64,000 nucleotides of DNA from Diaporthe sp. PMI_573 (GCA_021399435.1 JAJTUP010000103.1:124001-188000), one strand, 5' to 3'; shown: positions 35,185 to 45,654, numbered from the stretch's first letter. Numbers and translations are program-made. Notes: generated by a model from the sequence alone, not told the origin.

Positions 35185-35706
35185 TCAAGGGTGTTCGGCC
35201 CATTCATTCTCCCGCCTAATCTGGTCCTCCTCGTCGGGCGCAAAGTCGTTGGTAATATTGAATGTCCGACGGATCTCCTCTGGGGTTTTGCCTTTGATCA
35301 TATTCGCAACTGTCTTGCACCCGAGGTCGAGGAGTGCCTTGATATCCAAATAATTGGCAGCGAGAAGAATCTCAAAGAGCATCTCCTGATCTACCTCTAT
35401 ATATTTCTGATCCCACTCGTCGATTGCAGCATTCTCAACACGGGACTCGCTTTTGAGATCTTGGGTGGGGGGAGGATCATCACGATGATGTTTGCACCAC
35501 TCGACAATCTTCTCGAGAACAGGCTGAGTTACGTTAAGAAGAGGCACAGGCTAGGTGGTGGCCGCTTCGAGACCCATATCGTCAATCAGGTTCTTGAGAA
35601 GGATGGAGCGCTCAGCAATCGGCAGGTTAACAAGTACGATGCCGCCATCGTTGCATTTTAGTGTAAGCTGAACCTCCTCGCGCGGGGCATTCTATTGTCC
35701 AGGCAT
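35185..35706 (-). pseudogene. Skp1-like (SCF ubiquitin-ligase subunit) pseudogene, intronless
   Basis: Minus-strand reading from an ATG at 35706 to the stop at 35185, 173 codons, close to normal Skp1 length. The N-terminal POZ-fold part reads IAERSILLKNLIDDMG, then [20 protein letters not shown]; the C-terminal part reads [34 protein letters not shown] and [20 protein letters not shown], which are hallmark Skp1 sequences. Two in-frame TAG codons occur, near codon 5 and between GLEAATT and PVPLLNV. Skp1 links F-box proteins to cullin. No intron is present, so this may be a retro-copy or a segment that never had one in this lineage. It cannot make a full protein from the first ATG. Confidence 0.85.
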
Positions 35707-36690
35707 CTTGGTAGTTTATTGTTGGCAATATTTGGAAGTAGACCTGCGTACTTTCGGGTCGACTGACAATAGAAGTTAGCTGTAAATACGGTACATGCAT
35801 GGATTGGGGAGAAAACCAATCTTCGCTCACCCTGCTAGAACAAAAGGTTCCGGTATTTTGTAAATGACCTCTTGAAGTACGGTATCCCGTGGTGGTACAC
35901 GCGAACGTGTCAGGGCCAAGCTACAAGTAACGTGCTCTCTGGTTTCATTGGGTGTGGTACTACGAAATTCGTCTGTGCTTCAGCCGAACTGGACTCGATC
36001 AGAAGTACTGTAATCATCAACACCCTGACAGTACATACTCCAAAATACTGAAGCATCGTACGTCTGGGATTAAATAGTACAATATACGGCCTATGATTTT
36101 TTGTGTTACTGCACTGGCGTAGCCTCGCGATCTCGTGCCGTTTTCAGTTATTCAACATGGGGGTTGAAGACCTCAATCGTCATCTCGACAAGAACCGTTA
36201 TGCGAGGATAGAGGTGGGGTTGACTATCTTTTATCGATTGTTCTAATTACGAAAGCAATCTATATTTGCAAGTAGAAGATCGAACTGAAGTGCTTGGAAG
36301 CCCTGATATGCTGGGTCTTTGGCGATATCCAGAACGGCGAATTCATATGCACACGTAGTTCTGGACTCGATCGCAATAACGACCTTCAATTAGGCTGAAT
36401 TTCTTTGTCGTTGCATCGAATTGCTCTTTAAGGTTCCTTGTTTCGACTGTCCTCATTCAGAATAAGACAACGTTCTTGGGGCTGCGAAATAAGGTCTCGG
36501 ATTTTGCGAAATTGAAAGATGTTGTCCGCTAAATATATAAAATGGCAGTATTCCTAGATATTTGTTGCATAAATTCAGCTTAGCACTGTTGTCCTCAATT
36601 TTCCAGCCAATGCATTAACATCCTATGAGAATTCTATAATTACACAAAGTTTCCATAGCCCTACCATCAACCGAGGAAAGTGTAATACCC
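35707..36690. other. AT-rich intergenic sequence
   Basis: No supported gene; contains TACGGTA/TACAGTA-type short palindromes. Confidence 0.45.
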
Positions 36691-37344
36691 ATGAAATCAA
36701 GAGCACCGTTTCTCATCATTGCCTCCCTTATACCAATAAACACGGCTTATCCTCAGGATCCGATCTATACAAGCCACGACTACGGGCGACGTGACGCTTG
36801 CACGGCGTGGTTGGCCGGCAATGTGAAGCCCACTAATTTCCCTTCCCTGTCTCCACCGGAGATGACGGCCTCAAAAACCGACGCAGTCAATTCAACAAGC
36901 ATGGCCGTTTATTCTGTCCTGGGCTCCGGCTACGAAACAGGTGATCTTACATATTATGTACTAGGCTACGGACAGGATGATACTGGTAACGACATGACCG
37001 ATAACATTGTCGCGATGTCATCTGAGGTCATGGGCTCGGAGTCTAACACCAACCCCATGTGTGGAAGGACCATCAGGATTTATAATACTGCAAATGGTAG
37101 GACGTCGACGGGCGTTATCCGGGACAAGTGCCCGGGTTGTAAAAAGGGTAGCAATGATGGATCTCAAAAGTTGTTCCAGGAACTTGGTGACCTGGCTCAG
37201 GGACGCATCCTAATATCTTCCACCTCCGAGCCGTCTTCTCAGTCAAAATATGAGGGTTCGCCAGCGTCTCGTCGTCCGTTGACGGTATGCCGCACCACTG
37301 CTGGAGCGCCTGGACGCACTGGGCAACCGTCGTGGCCTGCCTAG
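36691..37344 (+). CDS. Secreted RlpA-like double-psi beta-barrel protein
   Basis: 217-aa ORF from the ATG at 36691. The signal peptide MKSRAPFLIIASLIPINTAYP is followed by a short linker and, from about residue 80, a barrel domain: GDLTYYVLGYG, NIVAMSSEVMGS, NPMCGRTIRIYNTANGRT, VIRDKCPGCKKGSNDG and FQELGDLAQGRI. This order matches fungal expansin/RlpA-like secreted proteins, some linked to plant interaction or cell-wall binding. The paired cysteines are present. After LAQGRI, where relatives usually end within a few residues (aromatic-rich), this frame continues with about 45 low-complexity residues. A coding-like minus-strand ORF (37115-37411) overlaps that part, so the C-terminus may be replaced. 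No intron is needed. Confidence 0.7.
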   Translation: MKSRAPFLIIASLIPINTAYPQDPIYTSHDYGRRDACTAWLAGNVKPTNFPSLSPPEMTASKTDAVNSTSMAVYSVLGSGYETGDLTYYVLGYGQDDTGNDMTDNIVAMSSEVMGSESNTNPMCGRTIRIYNTANGRTSTGVIRDKCPGCKKGSNDGSQKLFQELGDLAQGRILISSTSEPSSQSKYEGSPASRRPLTVCRTTAGAPGRTGQPSWPA

Positions 37345-37905
37345 CCGACTCGGCAGCTGCAAAGTTCGGTACATAATTGATGGCCCGCCCTGGGACAGAA
37401 AACGAGGACATATTTGGGACGCATTACAGCGTCAAGCGCTGTAATCTTCCAGATGAGATTGCGACCCATTTTAGCGGCCAACCTCCATTTACTAATCAAG
37501 CTGAGAATTATTAACATGTATACCTCTTCTGAGAGCAGCTCGTCCCTACAGCGACTCCAGTAGCGACCATTTGATCGTGTATACTTGACGTACTTGGGAG
37601 GGTTTTAATATGTATTATCCACCCCTTTCTCGTTATAGAATACCGTGTTAAAAATAGCTGCACCTAAGGGTAGATTTAGAAAGAAAGATGGGGGGAAATC
37701 GTAACCCTCGTGCAATTTCTATCAACATACCGACCTCAACTCACCAGCCCCCCATGACAAATATCATCAATGAAATCCTAGACGCGTCCCAATCACTGTA
37801 TCGACTGAACAGTCTATTACATGAAAGCTATCTACTGTGGTGACGACTATGTCCTTATATTTTTGGACCCTTGAGCTGCATGGGTTTGGATAGCTCATAT
37901 CCAAC
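37345..37905. other. Intergenic
   Basis: No clear gene beyond the overlap of the minus-strand ORF ending at 37411 (MSSFSVPGRAINYVPNFAAA), whose family is not recognised. Confidence 0.35.
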
Positions 37906-39260
37906 TTATCCGTTACGTGAGTTGGCTTCGTTACCTTGTTGCGGGGCACTCCTCTCGAAGGTAATATGCGGTGGATCAAGCGGGCCTTCGCGGAGCTGCA
38001 AAAGGGTGTTGGCAGCTGATGAGTTCTCTGATGATAAGCCACCGTCAGTCGTAGCTGGATTTCTAGGTGAAGTTCCCCTGGTGACGCAAAGAAGACTTCC
38101 CGTGTCCGAGCACTGAGGTTCTGATGTAGCAGCATTGACACCATGGTCCGCGCCCTGCTTTTTCGGGGCTGATCGTTTATGAAGACCGTCGGCGTCCTGA
38201 GTATTCGGAACCTCTACGTCCATACGCGGTTCTGACGCCGAATGAATGGTGATGCAATCAGCTAGCTTCTCGCTAGATTCAACGCAGCTCGTCAAAGTAT
38301 TGTATCCGCCCCCGGGGTTCGTTTTTGGCGGCGTTGCTGGCTTTTTCCTTGGGCGACCTGGCTTCCTTTTTGCAACCTTGTTCTTCGACTGTCCCAGGAT
38401 CTCGTAGCCTTGTCTCAGTGCGTCCTGCTTGGCCTCTGCTACTAAATGATTTACACATGGACGTTTTGTCGTGGTCGTCGCGGTTTCATGAGGTAGCTCA
38501 ATCCTCGTCCTCTTTGTCTGGCAGGGTAGAATGGCTGGATTTAATAATGTGCCATGATTTTGTTGCTATGTAGATAGTAGTTGTTGACGAGGATGTGTTG
38601 CGGAGCATAACGAGTCGCTTGCAGGTGTAGGCGCAGTTGGCTGTGGAGTGCCAACTTGGGCTACCTGATTAGACAGTGTCGTATCCGAGCGATGTGGATG
38701 CGGGGAATGCGCTTGATGCAGCGTGCTCGGAAACCTGTCAATAGCAATGTCCTGTTTGTTATTGTCGTTAGCATATACTGTATGTATGAAGACTCCCAGC
38801 TATTCAAACATTTACCGCCATCGTAGGGGAAGTCCGGTGCTCTTACCGAAGAGCCCGAAGTCATGTTTTGCTCTGGTGTCGAATTAGAAATCATGCCTGT
38901 GACCAGTTTAAGGACGTTCGCCACAGCCATTAGTTTATTTTCTTCAGAGTTGCGACGGAGCTTGTCCCTCTCCAAGTGTAGTTGTACTTGTTTGGCGACG
39001 GTGGAACGCAATATCTTCAAAACAGCCTCTTGCGTCTCTTGAAAGGTATGGTTCAAGGTCGAAACACATTTCTCTTGTTCGCGGCGGAGACACTCATTGA
39101 TTTCCAACTCCCGGGCTGCGTGCTCATTATCTAGGCCTGTTCGTTCTGATGCATGGTCTCCCTCCAACAACCCCAAGGGCGAAGTCTGCGGGGCCAGGAA
39201 TTCATTTCCCGGGTTCGCGGCAAATATCCCAGCCGACAAAGAGTCCAAGATTCGGTCCAT
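37906..39260 (-). CDS. Coiled-coil / AT-hook protein, three exons
   Basis: Model (minus): exon 1 39260-38847, intron donor GTAAGAG and acceptor AACAAACAG; exon 2 38751-38665, intron donor GTAGCC and acceptor CTACATAG; exon 3 38565-37906. Phases agree and the result is an open 386-aa protein. Exon 1 (MDRILDSLSAGIF start) has a long helical, probably coiled-coil segment (ECLRREQEKC to LHLERDKLRRN, residues about 55-115). Exon 3 carries KRKPGRPRKKP, a textbook AT-hook that binds the minor groove of AT-rich DNA, then a long disordered tail. The second intron is weaker; without it one TAG would break the frame. It is divergent to the zinc-finger gene at 39637 and separated by 376 bp. Probably a nuclear DNA-binding protein; exact role unknown. 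Confidence 0.6.
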
Positions 39261-39636
39261 GGAAGCGTAGGGGAAAAAAGGTTTGCAGAAGGTAGAGATT
39301 TGTCGTGTAAGACGATGACAAAGTCGGTTGGGTGACGCGACAAAGGTAGAGATTTCGGGCACCACGACCCGGGGGGAGGGGGCATTTCAGTCCCTGATGC
39401 CCTTGGCACCTTTGGCGCCTGTGAAACGTGTGCTGTGTATGCCACCTGCGACCCATCCTGGAACCCGGACCTTGGATCGGTGCCTATCCCGGTTCCTGGG
39501 TGCCGGCGTCAAGAGATATAATGCTCTCCTTTTCAACCTATAGATTATTCTTAGCATCCCTTCCACAGCATTCCAAATTGCCCTCTGCAAGGTGTCCCTT
39601 AAGCAGACGGACAGTGCGTTTATGCCCAACTAATTA
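39261..39636. promoter_or_regulatory. Shared divergent promoter region
   Basis: The 376 bp between two divergently transcribed genes must hold both promoters. A TATAATGC-type box occurs at about 39518 upstream of the plus-strand gene, after a C/T-rich tract. Functional sites are inferred only. Confidence 0.35.
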
Positions 39637-40447
39637 ATGGATAGAACTTGGGCGGGCGACCCTATGGAGGGTGTAGAGCGCACCTTACCAGTACTCGAGG
39701 GAAGTTTCGGGCGATCTTTTTCCCAAAACGCACCTCGATGGGAACCCGAGGCCGCCGTGCAAGATCCTATACCATGTTTTGTGTGTGCTGCGCTATTCCC
39801 TACTCCTGAGGAGCTCTATATGCATCTCAGATCTTATCAGGTAAGAATAAAAGGCATTTACTAGGAGTAAGCTAACATACGCTTTAGTCTGAAATTACGG
39901 CATTGATTGTTAAACTACACGAGCTTCTTACGCACCATGGCCGAGACCCTAAGTTTGTTTGCCAGACCCCAGGCAATAGCAACGACGCCGAACAGCATTA
40001 CGAGAGATTCGGCCGCGGCCGCAATTGTAATCAAGATGCAAGATCTCCAGCTTGGGCGCCAAAAAGACACAAGTACTCGGAGCGGACCATCGGAAGAGAG
40101 ACAGCCTACGATCAACGATTCGCATGCCCACACGAAGACTGCAAGGGGCTACAAATCACATTCAGAAGACAACAGGATCTTATACGGCATTATACCATCC
40201 GTATGCCTCTTTCTATACTAACACTTTCATTGATATATGGCTCTGACAACTACTCTTAGATTGTGAATGCAATGAATTCTGTCAGTATTGTTCCACCACC
40301 TTCACTCAAGCAAGCAAATATATAACGCACAAATGCTTGAGGAAAGGGGAGGGTAATCAGAAGAAATACATTAAGATGCGGATCAAAGAATTGCGCAAAG
40401 ACGCCAAAAGAGAGTTGCGTCTGAGGAACACAGGCACCAGCGGTTAG
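39637..40447 (+). CDS. C2H2 zinc-finger protein, three exons
   Basis: Exons 39637-39840, 39888-40200, 40260-40447; introns gtaagaataa...gctttag (47 bp) and gtatgcctct...ctcttag (59 bp, with a CTAAC branch site). The spliced frame gives 234 aa with no breaks. Zinc-binding segments: an N-terminal PCFVCAALF..LYMHLR half-finger, then CPHEDCKGLQITFRRQQDL with IRHYTIH, a regular C2H2 finger completed only across the second intron, and CQYCSTTFTQASKYITHKC, a C2HC finger. A Lys/Arg-rich tail follows (KKYIKMRIKELRKDAKR), probably nuclear localising. Divergent partner of the AT-hook gene. It may be a transcription factor or chromatin protein; target unknown. Confidence 0.7.
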
Positions 40448-40765
40448 GGCCAATGTCTCGAATTAAGGCCAACGAGTCGGAAGCTTGCATAGGGTGCAGG
40501 GGCGCGGGACGCTCCACACCAGTCATAAAGGGACAAGGCATGCAGCCAGCCACAGAGGCCGCGGGGCAACACCAAGAAGACTGTCTGCGGGGAGACTGAG
40601 TACACTGGGCAGCCACATTAGATAGACTAACCACCCACACAAAGCTAAGATAGCCAAATGGACCGACGTTACCTACTGTGACCTTGCCACAGGGCGGCCC
40701 GTGGCTCGTTTAAGTCCTACTGACAGTGTCTGACCGCGACTGGGCCGTCTCCGTGTCCGCGCCGA

Positions 40766-40969
40766 ATGAGAAGGACCCCCCACATCAGTGCCAGCGTTTC
40801 CATTGTTCCCCATGAATCCCGCACCGAAGCTGAGCGTAAGGCTCTTCTGGCCTTCCACGAGGAGCTGGACGGGTTCAGCGATCTTCCTCAGTTGGTCGAG
40901 AGAGCAAAGGCCGAGATGGGCATCACGGCGTACAGCAGAGCCTTTGCCAAGGATATACTCCGCTGGTAG
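40766..40969 (+). CDS. Hypothetical 67-aa ORF
   Basis: Coding-like second half (ERKALLAFHEELDGFSDLPQ, LVERAKAEMGITAYSRAF) without a known domain. It could be a lone exon of a decayed gene. It ends at the start of a 54-bp tandem repeat. Confidence 0.25.
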   Translation: MRRTPHISASVSIVPHESRTEAERKALLAFHEELDGFSDLPQLVERAKAEMGITAYSRAFAKDILRW

Positions 40970-41065
40970 ATCTACTGGTAGATGGCAAGGTGGAAAGTGA
41001 GAAATGGGAGTTCCACTGGTAGATCTACTGCAGATGGCAAAGGTGGGAAGAGGAAAATGGGAGAC
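40964..41065 (+). repeat. Tandem repeat, two 54-bp units
   Basis: GGTAGATCTACTG..ATGGCAAGG with AAATGGGAG occurs at 40964 and again at 41018, with a few changes. Confidence 0.7.
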
Positions 41066-41170
41066 GAGAATAGATTGAAAGTAGGAAAGGGAGTTGGAGC
41101 CGCATGGTATTTTCAGCAGGTTGCATGTGGAGCTATGACATCATATTCCTCACAGCCCTTTTGACGCGAC

Positions 41171-41218
41171 ATCTGAGATCTGAGATCTGCGGTCTGAGAT
41201 CTGCGGTCTGAGATCTGA
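41171..41218 (+). repeat. Short tandem repeat, 14-bp units
   Basis: Unit GGTCTGAGATCTGC repeated about three times. Confidence 0.75.
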
Positions 41219-41407
41219 AATAAGCTTTGCCAGAGAAGTCCACACAACCAATTCCTCGCAAAAGTTTCTACACGTAGCAATTAGAAGCCCCTGCCCTCTG
41301 TCTGGGAAACTAGAATCTGCAATGATCTGATCTGACACACTGCCTCCTCCATGTGTGCGATTCCACAAGGCCACCCACTCTCAAGACCCAGCCTGGAGGT
41401 TTGGGAA

Positions 41408-41879
41408 ATGGATCAAGCTTTCGAGCTTGATATGATCAACGGTACGATAACAACTTCGTTCTGAATGTTCTGAATGTTCTGGACTTACTGTTTACTGAGC
41501 AGCATCGGCCGAGTCGCTTTTGAGCGGTGTGCAGCTGGAGGATAGGACGCCAATTCTCACGCTTCTTAGCGTTGGTGAACAAAGTACCCCGGGCGGTGCT
41601 GATACTTTTTCCGGTGGACCGACCGCTGCGTTGACGACCAACGATCCGGAGTTATTGTACGACATGAGCCAGCCGACTGGTTCTCCCAATGCCCCCTTTT
41701 TTGGTGCTCAAACCGCATGGACATATGGTCAAACCAAGGCAAGTGCCAGTCTGAAGTGGCTGACTTTTGGTGGGAAAATCGCGTTCCCCACCAAAATGGA
41801 GCATTTCAACCATGCAGAATCAACCTCAATCTACACCAGCCAAATCAACTATTTTGGCGGTCCGACGCGGGCCGCTTAA
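41408..41879 (+). CDS. Hypothetical 136-aa protein, two exons
   Basis: The ATG at 41408 begins MDQAFELDMIN; an intron at 41442-41502 (gtacga...ctgagcag) joins in phase to ASAESLLSGVQLEDRTPILT and the frame then stays open to 41879. The C-terminal half contains TASASLKW-like and TKMEHFNHAESTSIYTSQ segments. No signal peptide, membrane helix or known domain. The last codons overlap the end of the transposase remnant on the other strand by a few bases. Function unknown. Confidence 0.5.
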
Positions 41880-42300
41880 GAATGTACTATTATACACTCT
41901 GAATCTGACTGACTAGACTCTTCTGCATCTTTCTCACAAGTTCTTGCGTTATGCCCAGTCTCGCCGCAGTTGCCACATCGTCGTTTGCTCGGTCCGCCGC
42001 GGTCCGCCTCCTCAGCACCACCAGCCATTTCACCAGCCGGCCGCTTCCCCTTTTGTTTTTCTTCAATTATCACCTGAGATTCCTCAATACTAAGTGCCCC
42101 TCCAAGCTGGACCCGACTTCTTTTGGCCCTCCGGCGCTTGGCGAGCCCAATATTAGCCTTCTCAAGGGTACGGACCCGATCATTCAAAAGAGTAATCTGA
42201 TGCGCCATTGCTTGTGCACCCTTTGTAAACTTCTCAATTGCCTGGATAATTGGTGTAGGGGAGCTGCCCTAATCCCCGAAAGGTACCGTCAATAGGGGCC
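41876..42300 (-). pseudogene. C-terminal remnant of a pogo/Fot-type transposase
   Basis: Minus-strand reading from about 42300: PIIQAIEKFTKGAQAMAHQ, then LEKANIGLAKRRRAKRSR, VQLGGALSIEESQVI and a terminal zinc knuckle CGNCGETGHNARTC. This succession is typical of the tail of fungal pogo-like transposases (DDE_1 family). The DDE core and both ends are gone. It is a different lineage from the complete element at 32732, which lacks the zinc knuckle. It abuts the 5'-truncated gene at 42369. Confidence 0.7.
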
Positions 42301-42368
42301 TAAGGGTCTGCTTCCCTGGCTTTCTCTTATTTGCTGAGCGTCGACACATCCTCTTTACGCCCAATGCA

Positions 42369-43199
42369 TTGTCCAGAGTCTTTCGATTCCCGGTTGACCA
42401 AGGCCTAAAGGAATGGTACAAAGTTGAAGCCATCGACAACGAGGTGTCTACGGCATTCCTTGAAAAGGGCAACAGCGAAGAAAAGCCACTCGCCATCATT
42501 CTGTCTCGCTCGCGTCCGCAAGAGTTTCCATCAGAGATTGGCCTTCTTGTCCAGATCTACAAGAGAGCCGACGAAACTATCCGAATGCAAAGACAGGGAT
42601 CCCAGAACGCGCGTGAGATTCCTATCGATGAATACATAGAGCCGGCGTTTCACTGCGAAATACTTCATCGAGTCAAGGTTTCCAGGGATACGAAGCTCTC
42701 AAGAGATTACAATTACCGCACAGACGGCCCACTGGAAGCCGAGGAAAGTACTTCTTTCGTTGAGGGAGGTGAGGAAGCCGATTCATACAAAGTGCCGGAA
42801 ATACTGCTTCCGAGTGGAAAAGATGAGGAAATATGTATTGGGGAGACACTGGGCCCTGGCCAGATTTGGTATGTCGATGGCTTGATCGCTGACTGGCCAG
42901 AGGCAACCCCTGCAGATCAGGATCCCATAAGGTCGAAGTCCGAGGATTCTATCCAGCTTCCGAAGCAGGGCAATAGTATACGCAGGGTGTTTAAATGGCG
43001 CAAAGCAGCGGAATCAGGGAAACAAGCAGAAGAATCGCAAGGTGAGGCCCCAGCTGGGCCACCGATGAGGCGGGGGTATACCGCAGGCACACATCCTGAT
43101 GCAATGTCGGCACCGGATCTCCCAACTCATCAACCTGGGAAATTGAAGAAAATAGGTACCTGGACGGCGACGAAGTTCAAAAACTTTGGAGGTCGATAA
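42369..43199 (+). pseudogene. 5'-truncated gene of unknown function
   Basis: About 276 codons open to the stop at 43199, but no in-frame ATG near the left end: the frame begins directly at the transposase remnant. Sequence: FRFPVDQGLKEWYKVEAIDN, PLAIILSRSRPQEFPSEIGL, then PIDEYIEPAFHCEILHRV and ICIGETLGPGQIWYVDGLI, ending in a basic Pro/Ser-rich tail (GTWTATKFKNFGGR). The conserved-looking blocks suggest the C-terminal two thirds of a real fungal protein. I recall similar proteins next to the membrane protein that follows here, but cannot confirm this. Function unknown. Confidence 0.5.
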
Positions 43200-43531
43200 C
43201 AGAAGCTACAGGGTGTAGCTCCGTCCTCGCATGGGTTTCCCAATCGAAGCTCCCGAAATCTGTCTCAGCTGCTTCCATGAACAACAACAATAATAATTCA
43301 GCTAAACATGTATATATCGCACTACTAAATGCACCTGAAATCTTCCATGCCTTTCTGGCAGGTTCGCAATGGGAGATGTTTCAGGTCCGCCCCGTGGCAA
43401 CGATGAGAACTACATAAGGAATATCCAGAGACTTCAAGTTCATCGCAACATGAGGACCGGTGCCGCTGCTTGAGGTCTCAGTTTGAGCAGCTTACAAAAT
43501 GCGCTCCCAGATTCCTCAAGTGAAGTTACAT
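43200..43531. other. Convergent 3' ends, intergenic
   Basis: 333 bp between a plus-strand and a minus-strand gene end; nothing recognised. Confidence 0.5.
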
Positions 43532-45298
43532 TTAGACCCAATCAGCAGCTTCGGGCAGTTCATCCGCTAAGAGTGATTTCCCATGATGTTTCCATAACGT
43601 TGCTCCCAGCGTATTATCATCTGCTGTTCTATGCAAAGTGGCATCAATTGCATCGACCTCCTGAGCATTGAGTGGGGGCCTGGACACGGGAGAAGCTGAT
43701 CTGAAAGAGGAGACGGAGAGCGGTCGATTCGGAAAACCAGTGCCGTTTTGATCAAAGACACTGGCGGGAAAGTTTCCGTTATTTCGCGGAGACGGAGGCG
43801 AATTTGACCTTGGAAACGCGTTGTGTGGCGTGTTGTGGAAATCTTGCTTCACTCTCCGAATGTTCGGGTTGCTTGGGTGGTGATCCGCCAGCATTGCGTG
43901 GCTGATCTCGGGCGTTTGAGGCCCCTGCGGCTGGTAAAATGAACTTGGTCTCGTGCCCCTGTAGTGTCCGGCGTGCAATTCAGCTGATGATTTGGCTGTC
44001 GCTATCGCCGACTCTTCAAGCTCTATATTCTTCTTGGCCGGTGACTCCGACTTCGAATCCAGCATGCGGTGTTGCGGGGGTCCACGTGTGTCCATGTGCT
44101 TTTCTCTGTCGTCGTCGTATGCGTCGCGCTCTCCTTTCCACCATGCCTCTTCGGGTGGTTTCAAATGCCCTGGAAAGAATTCTCGAAGGAGGTGTTCACC
44201 GCGTTGATAACGGGCGTGAAAGTCCATGATACCATCCATGACTTTGCGCTTCCCAACGATAGTTTCGACATATCGGAGGGGAAGGTTGCGATGCTCTGGT
44301 TTGATTTCAGCCGCAGCAAGAACAGCGTTCTGAAACATGCCGATCAAACCAACTCCGAGAAGGAACCACGTATGGGACTCGAGCGCAGAGACAGAAACCA
44401 GAAGGGCCAGCCAGAGGATCGACAAAACAGCGCAGGCGGCGTACGTGACCAGAAACCCAACAGGAAAGCCGGCTCTCAACTTTGTCGCCATGAGATCTGA
44501 TGTGCTCCGACGTATCTGTCGTGGCTTCGGCGAAGTTTTGTGAGTCCCAGCGGCCTCTGTACTGTTGAACTTCTTCCAGGGCCGCCCACTTCTAGGTGTT
44601 TCTGAGACGCTCAGTTCCTCCAGATCGAGACACTCCCCAACCCCCTTGATCACCATCACGTCTCTGGATCCGTTACCTACTGTCAATGCAAAGACTGACT
44701 TCGAATTCTGTCGATTTGGCAACTTCTCTGCGGTCCACTGGGGAAGTGCGCCCATTATTATGCTCAGGATGGTTCCAGCCCCAGTTATCAGTAGGATGCT
44801 CCAATCGCCATACAAAGCCAATGGAACAATAGATAGACCGAGCTGGATCGTCATAAAGACCAGACCCCAGATGTGAATGGACCAGTAGTGATGTTCCGCG
44901 GGTTTTTTGTGGTTCTTAACGGCGTCCCATATCGAGATTCGAATAGCCTCATTGCCGGGTGGTTTCATTCGTTGCGCGCGTGCCTCGCTGTCCCGGAGCA
45001 GACGTCCAATCACCCAATTCTTGTTGTCTCTGGCGTAACCACTGTCAAGGTTGATAACCTTGCATCCTACATCAGGTTCTGGTAGGAGTCTTCCATCGCC
45101 CAGGACACTGATGAGAGCAGTGAACGAATAAGGCACCCATCCAAATGAAAAGCATACCGGGGTGTACCAGCATCCGGTGGTTTGTGCCAGTGCTTTCTGG
45201 ACGACGTCCCCTCCTATTATCATCAGAACAGTGGTTACTTCGCTTGGGTTTGTCCATTGTGATGCAAGAACGGACGCTGTGCTATTTGGTGCCGACAT
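43532..45298 (-). CDS. Multi-pass membrane protein, 588 aa, intact
   Basis: Single uninterrupted ORF from MSAPNSTASVLASQW. Hydrophobic segments lie at about residues 18-34, 45-67 (PVCFSFGWVPYSFTALISVL), 140-165 (SIHIWGLVFMTIQLGLSIVP), 168-187, 282-307 (FLVTYAACAVLSILWLALLV) and 313-335. The remaining C-terminal 200 residues are hydrophilic, charged and Ser/Pro-rich. A motif GDGRLLPEPD with KVINLDSGYARDN follows the second helix and looks conserved. No catalytic motif is recognised. It is convergent with the truncated gene at 42369. It is the largest intact host-like gene in the window. Confidence 0.8.
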   Translation of the reverse strand: MSAPNSTASVLASQWTNPSEVTTVLMIIGGDVVQKALAQTTGCWYTPVCFSFGWVPYSFTALISVLGDGRLLPEPDVGCKVINLDSGYARDNKNWVIGRLLRDSEARAQRMKPPGNEAIRISIWDAVKNHKKPAEHHYWSIHIWGLVFMTIQLGLSIVPLALYGDWSILLITGAGTILSIIMGALPQWTAEKLPNRQNSKSVFALTVGNGSRDVMVIKGVGECLDLEELSVSETPRSGRPWKKFNSTEAAGTHKTSPKPRQIRRSTSDLMATKLRAGFPVGFLVTYAACAVLSILWLALLVSVSALESHTWFLLGVGLIGMFQNAVLAAAEIKPEHRNLPLRYVETIVGKRKVMDGIMDFHARYQRGEHLLREFFPGHLKPPEEAWWKGERDAYDDDREKHMDTRGPPQHRMLDSKSESPAKKNIELEESAIATAKSSAELHAGHYRGTRPSSFYQPQGPQTPEISHAMLADHHPSNPNIRRVKQDFHNTPHNAFPRSNSPPSPRNNGNFPASVFDQNGTGFPNRPLSVSSFRSASPVSRPPLNAQEVDAIDATLHRTADDNTLGATLWKHHGKSLLADELPEAADWV

Positions 45299-45654
45299 GG
45301 TGAAGGACCAACGCAGGGGCCGACACTGCAGCCAACGCTGAACATTAGAGACTCAAGATTGAGATTCTGGGATTTCAAATCGACCAGCAATCGGTTTAGA
45401 GTTGATAGTCGAGACAAGAGACGCCCAGACGCACACGCGTATGCATCTGACATCGGTGCTCGAGGGCCTCGTGGACTTCCCCGGCCGCGTGAGCTGAACT
45501 TGAGCCAGAAGATAGTCGCAGGCGTCAGCGAAAACGAACACTTTGTGGCGCGCGTGATCTGCATGCGCTATTCCTAATCAAAACCCGGTACATATGCGTC
45601 AAGCTAGTAATCCGTGTCAGCCCCCAATTCGGTGATCCCCCAATTCAGCCCAGC
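45299..45654. other. Upstream region of the membrane-protein gene
   Basis: No gene. A duplicated CCCCCAATTC motif lies at 45621 and 45638, just before the retrotransposon fragment. Confidence 0.4.

Noticed and set aside
35122..35661. 179-aa plus-strand ORF
   Set aside because: Antisense to the Skp1 pseudogene, whose protein match is clear.
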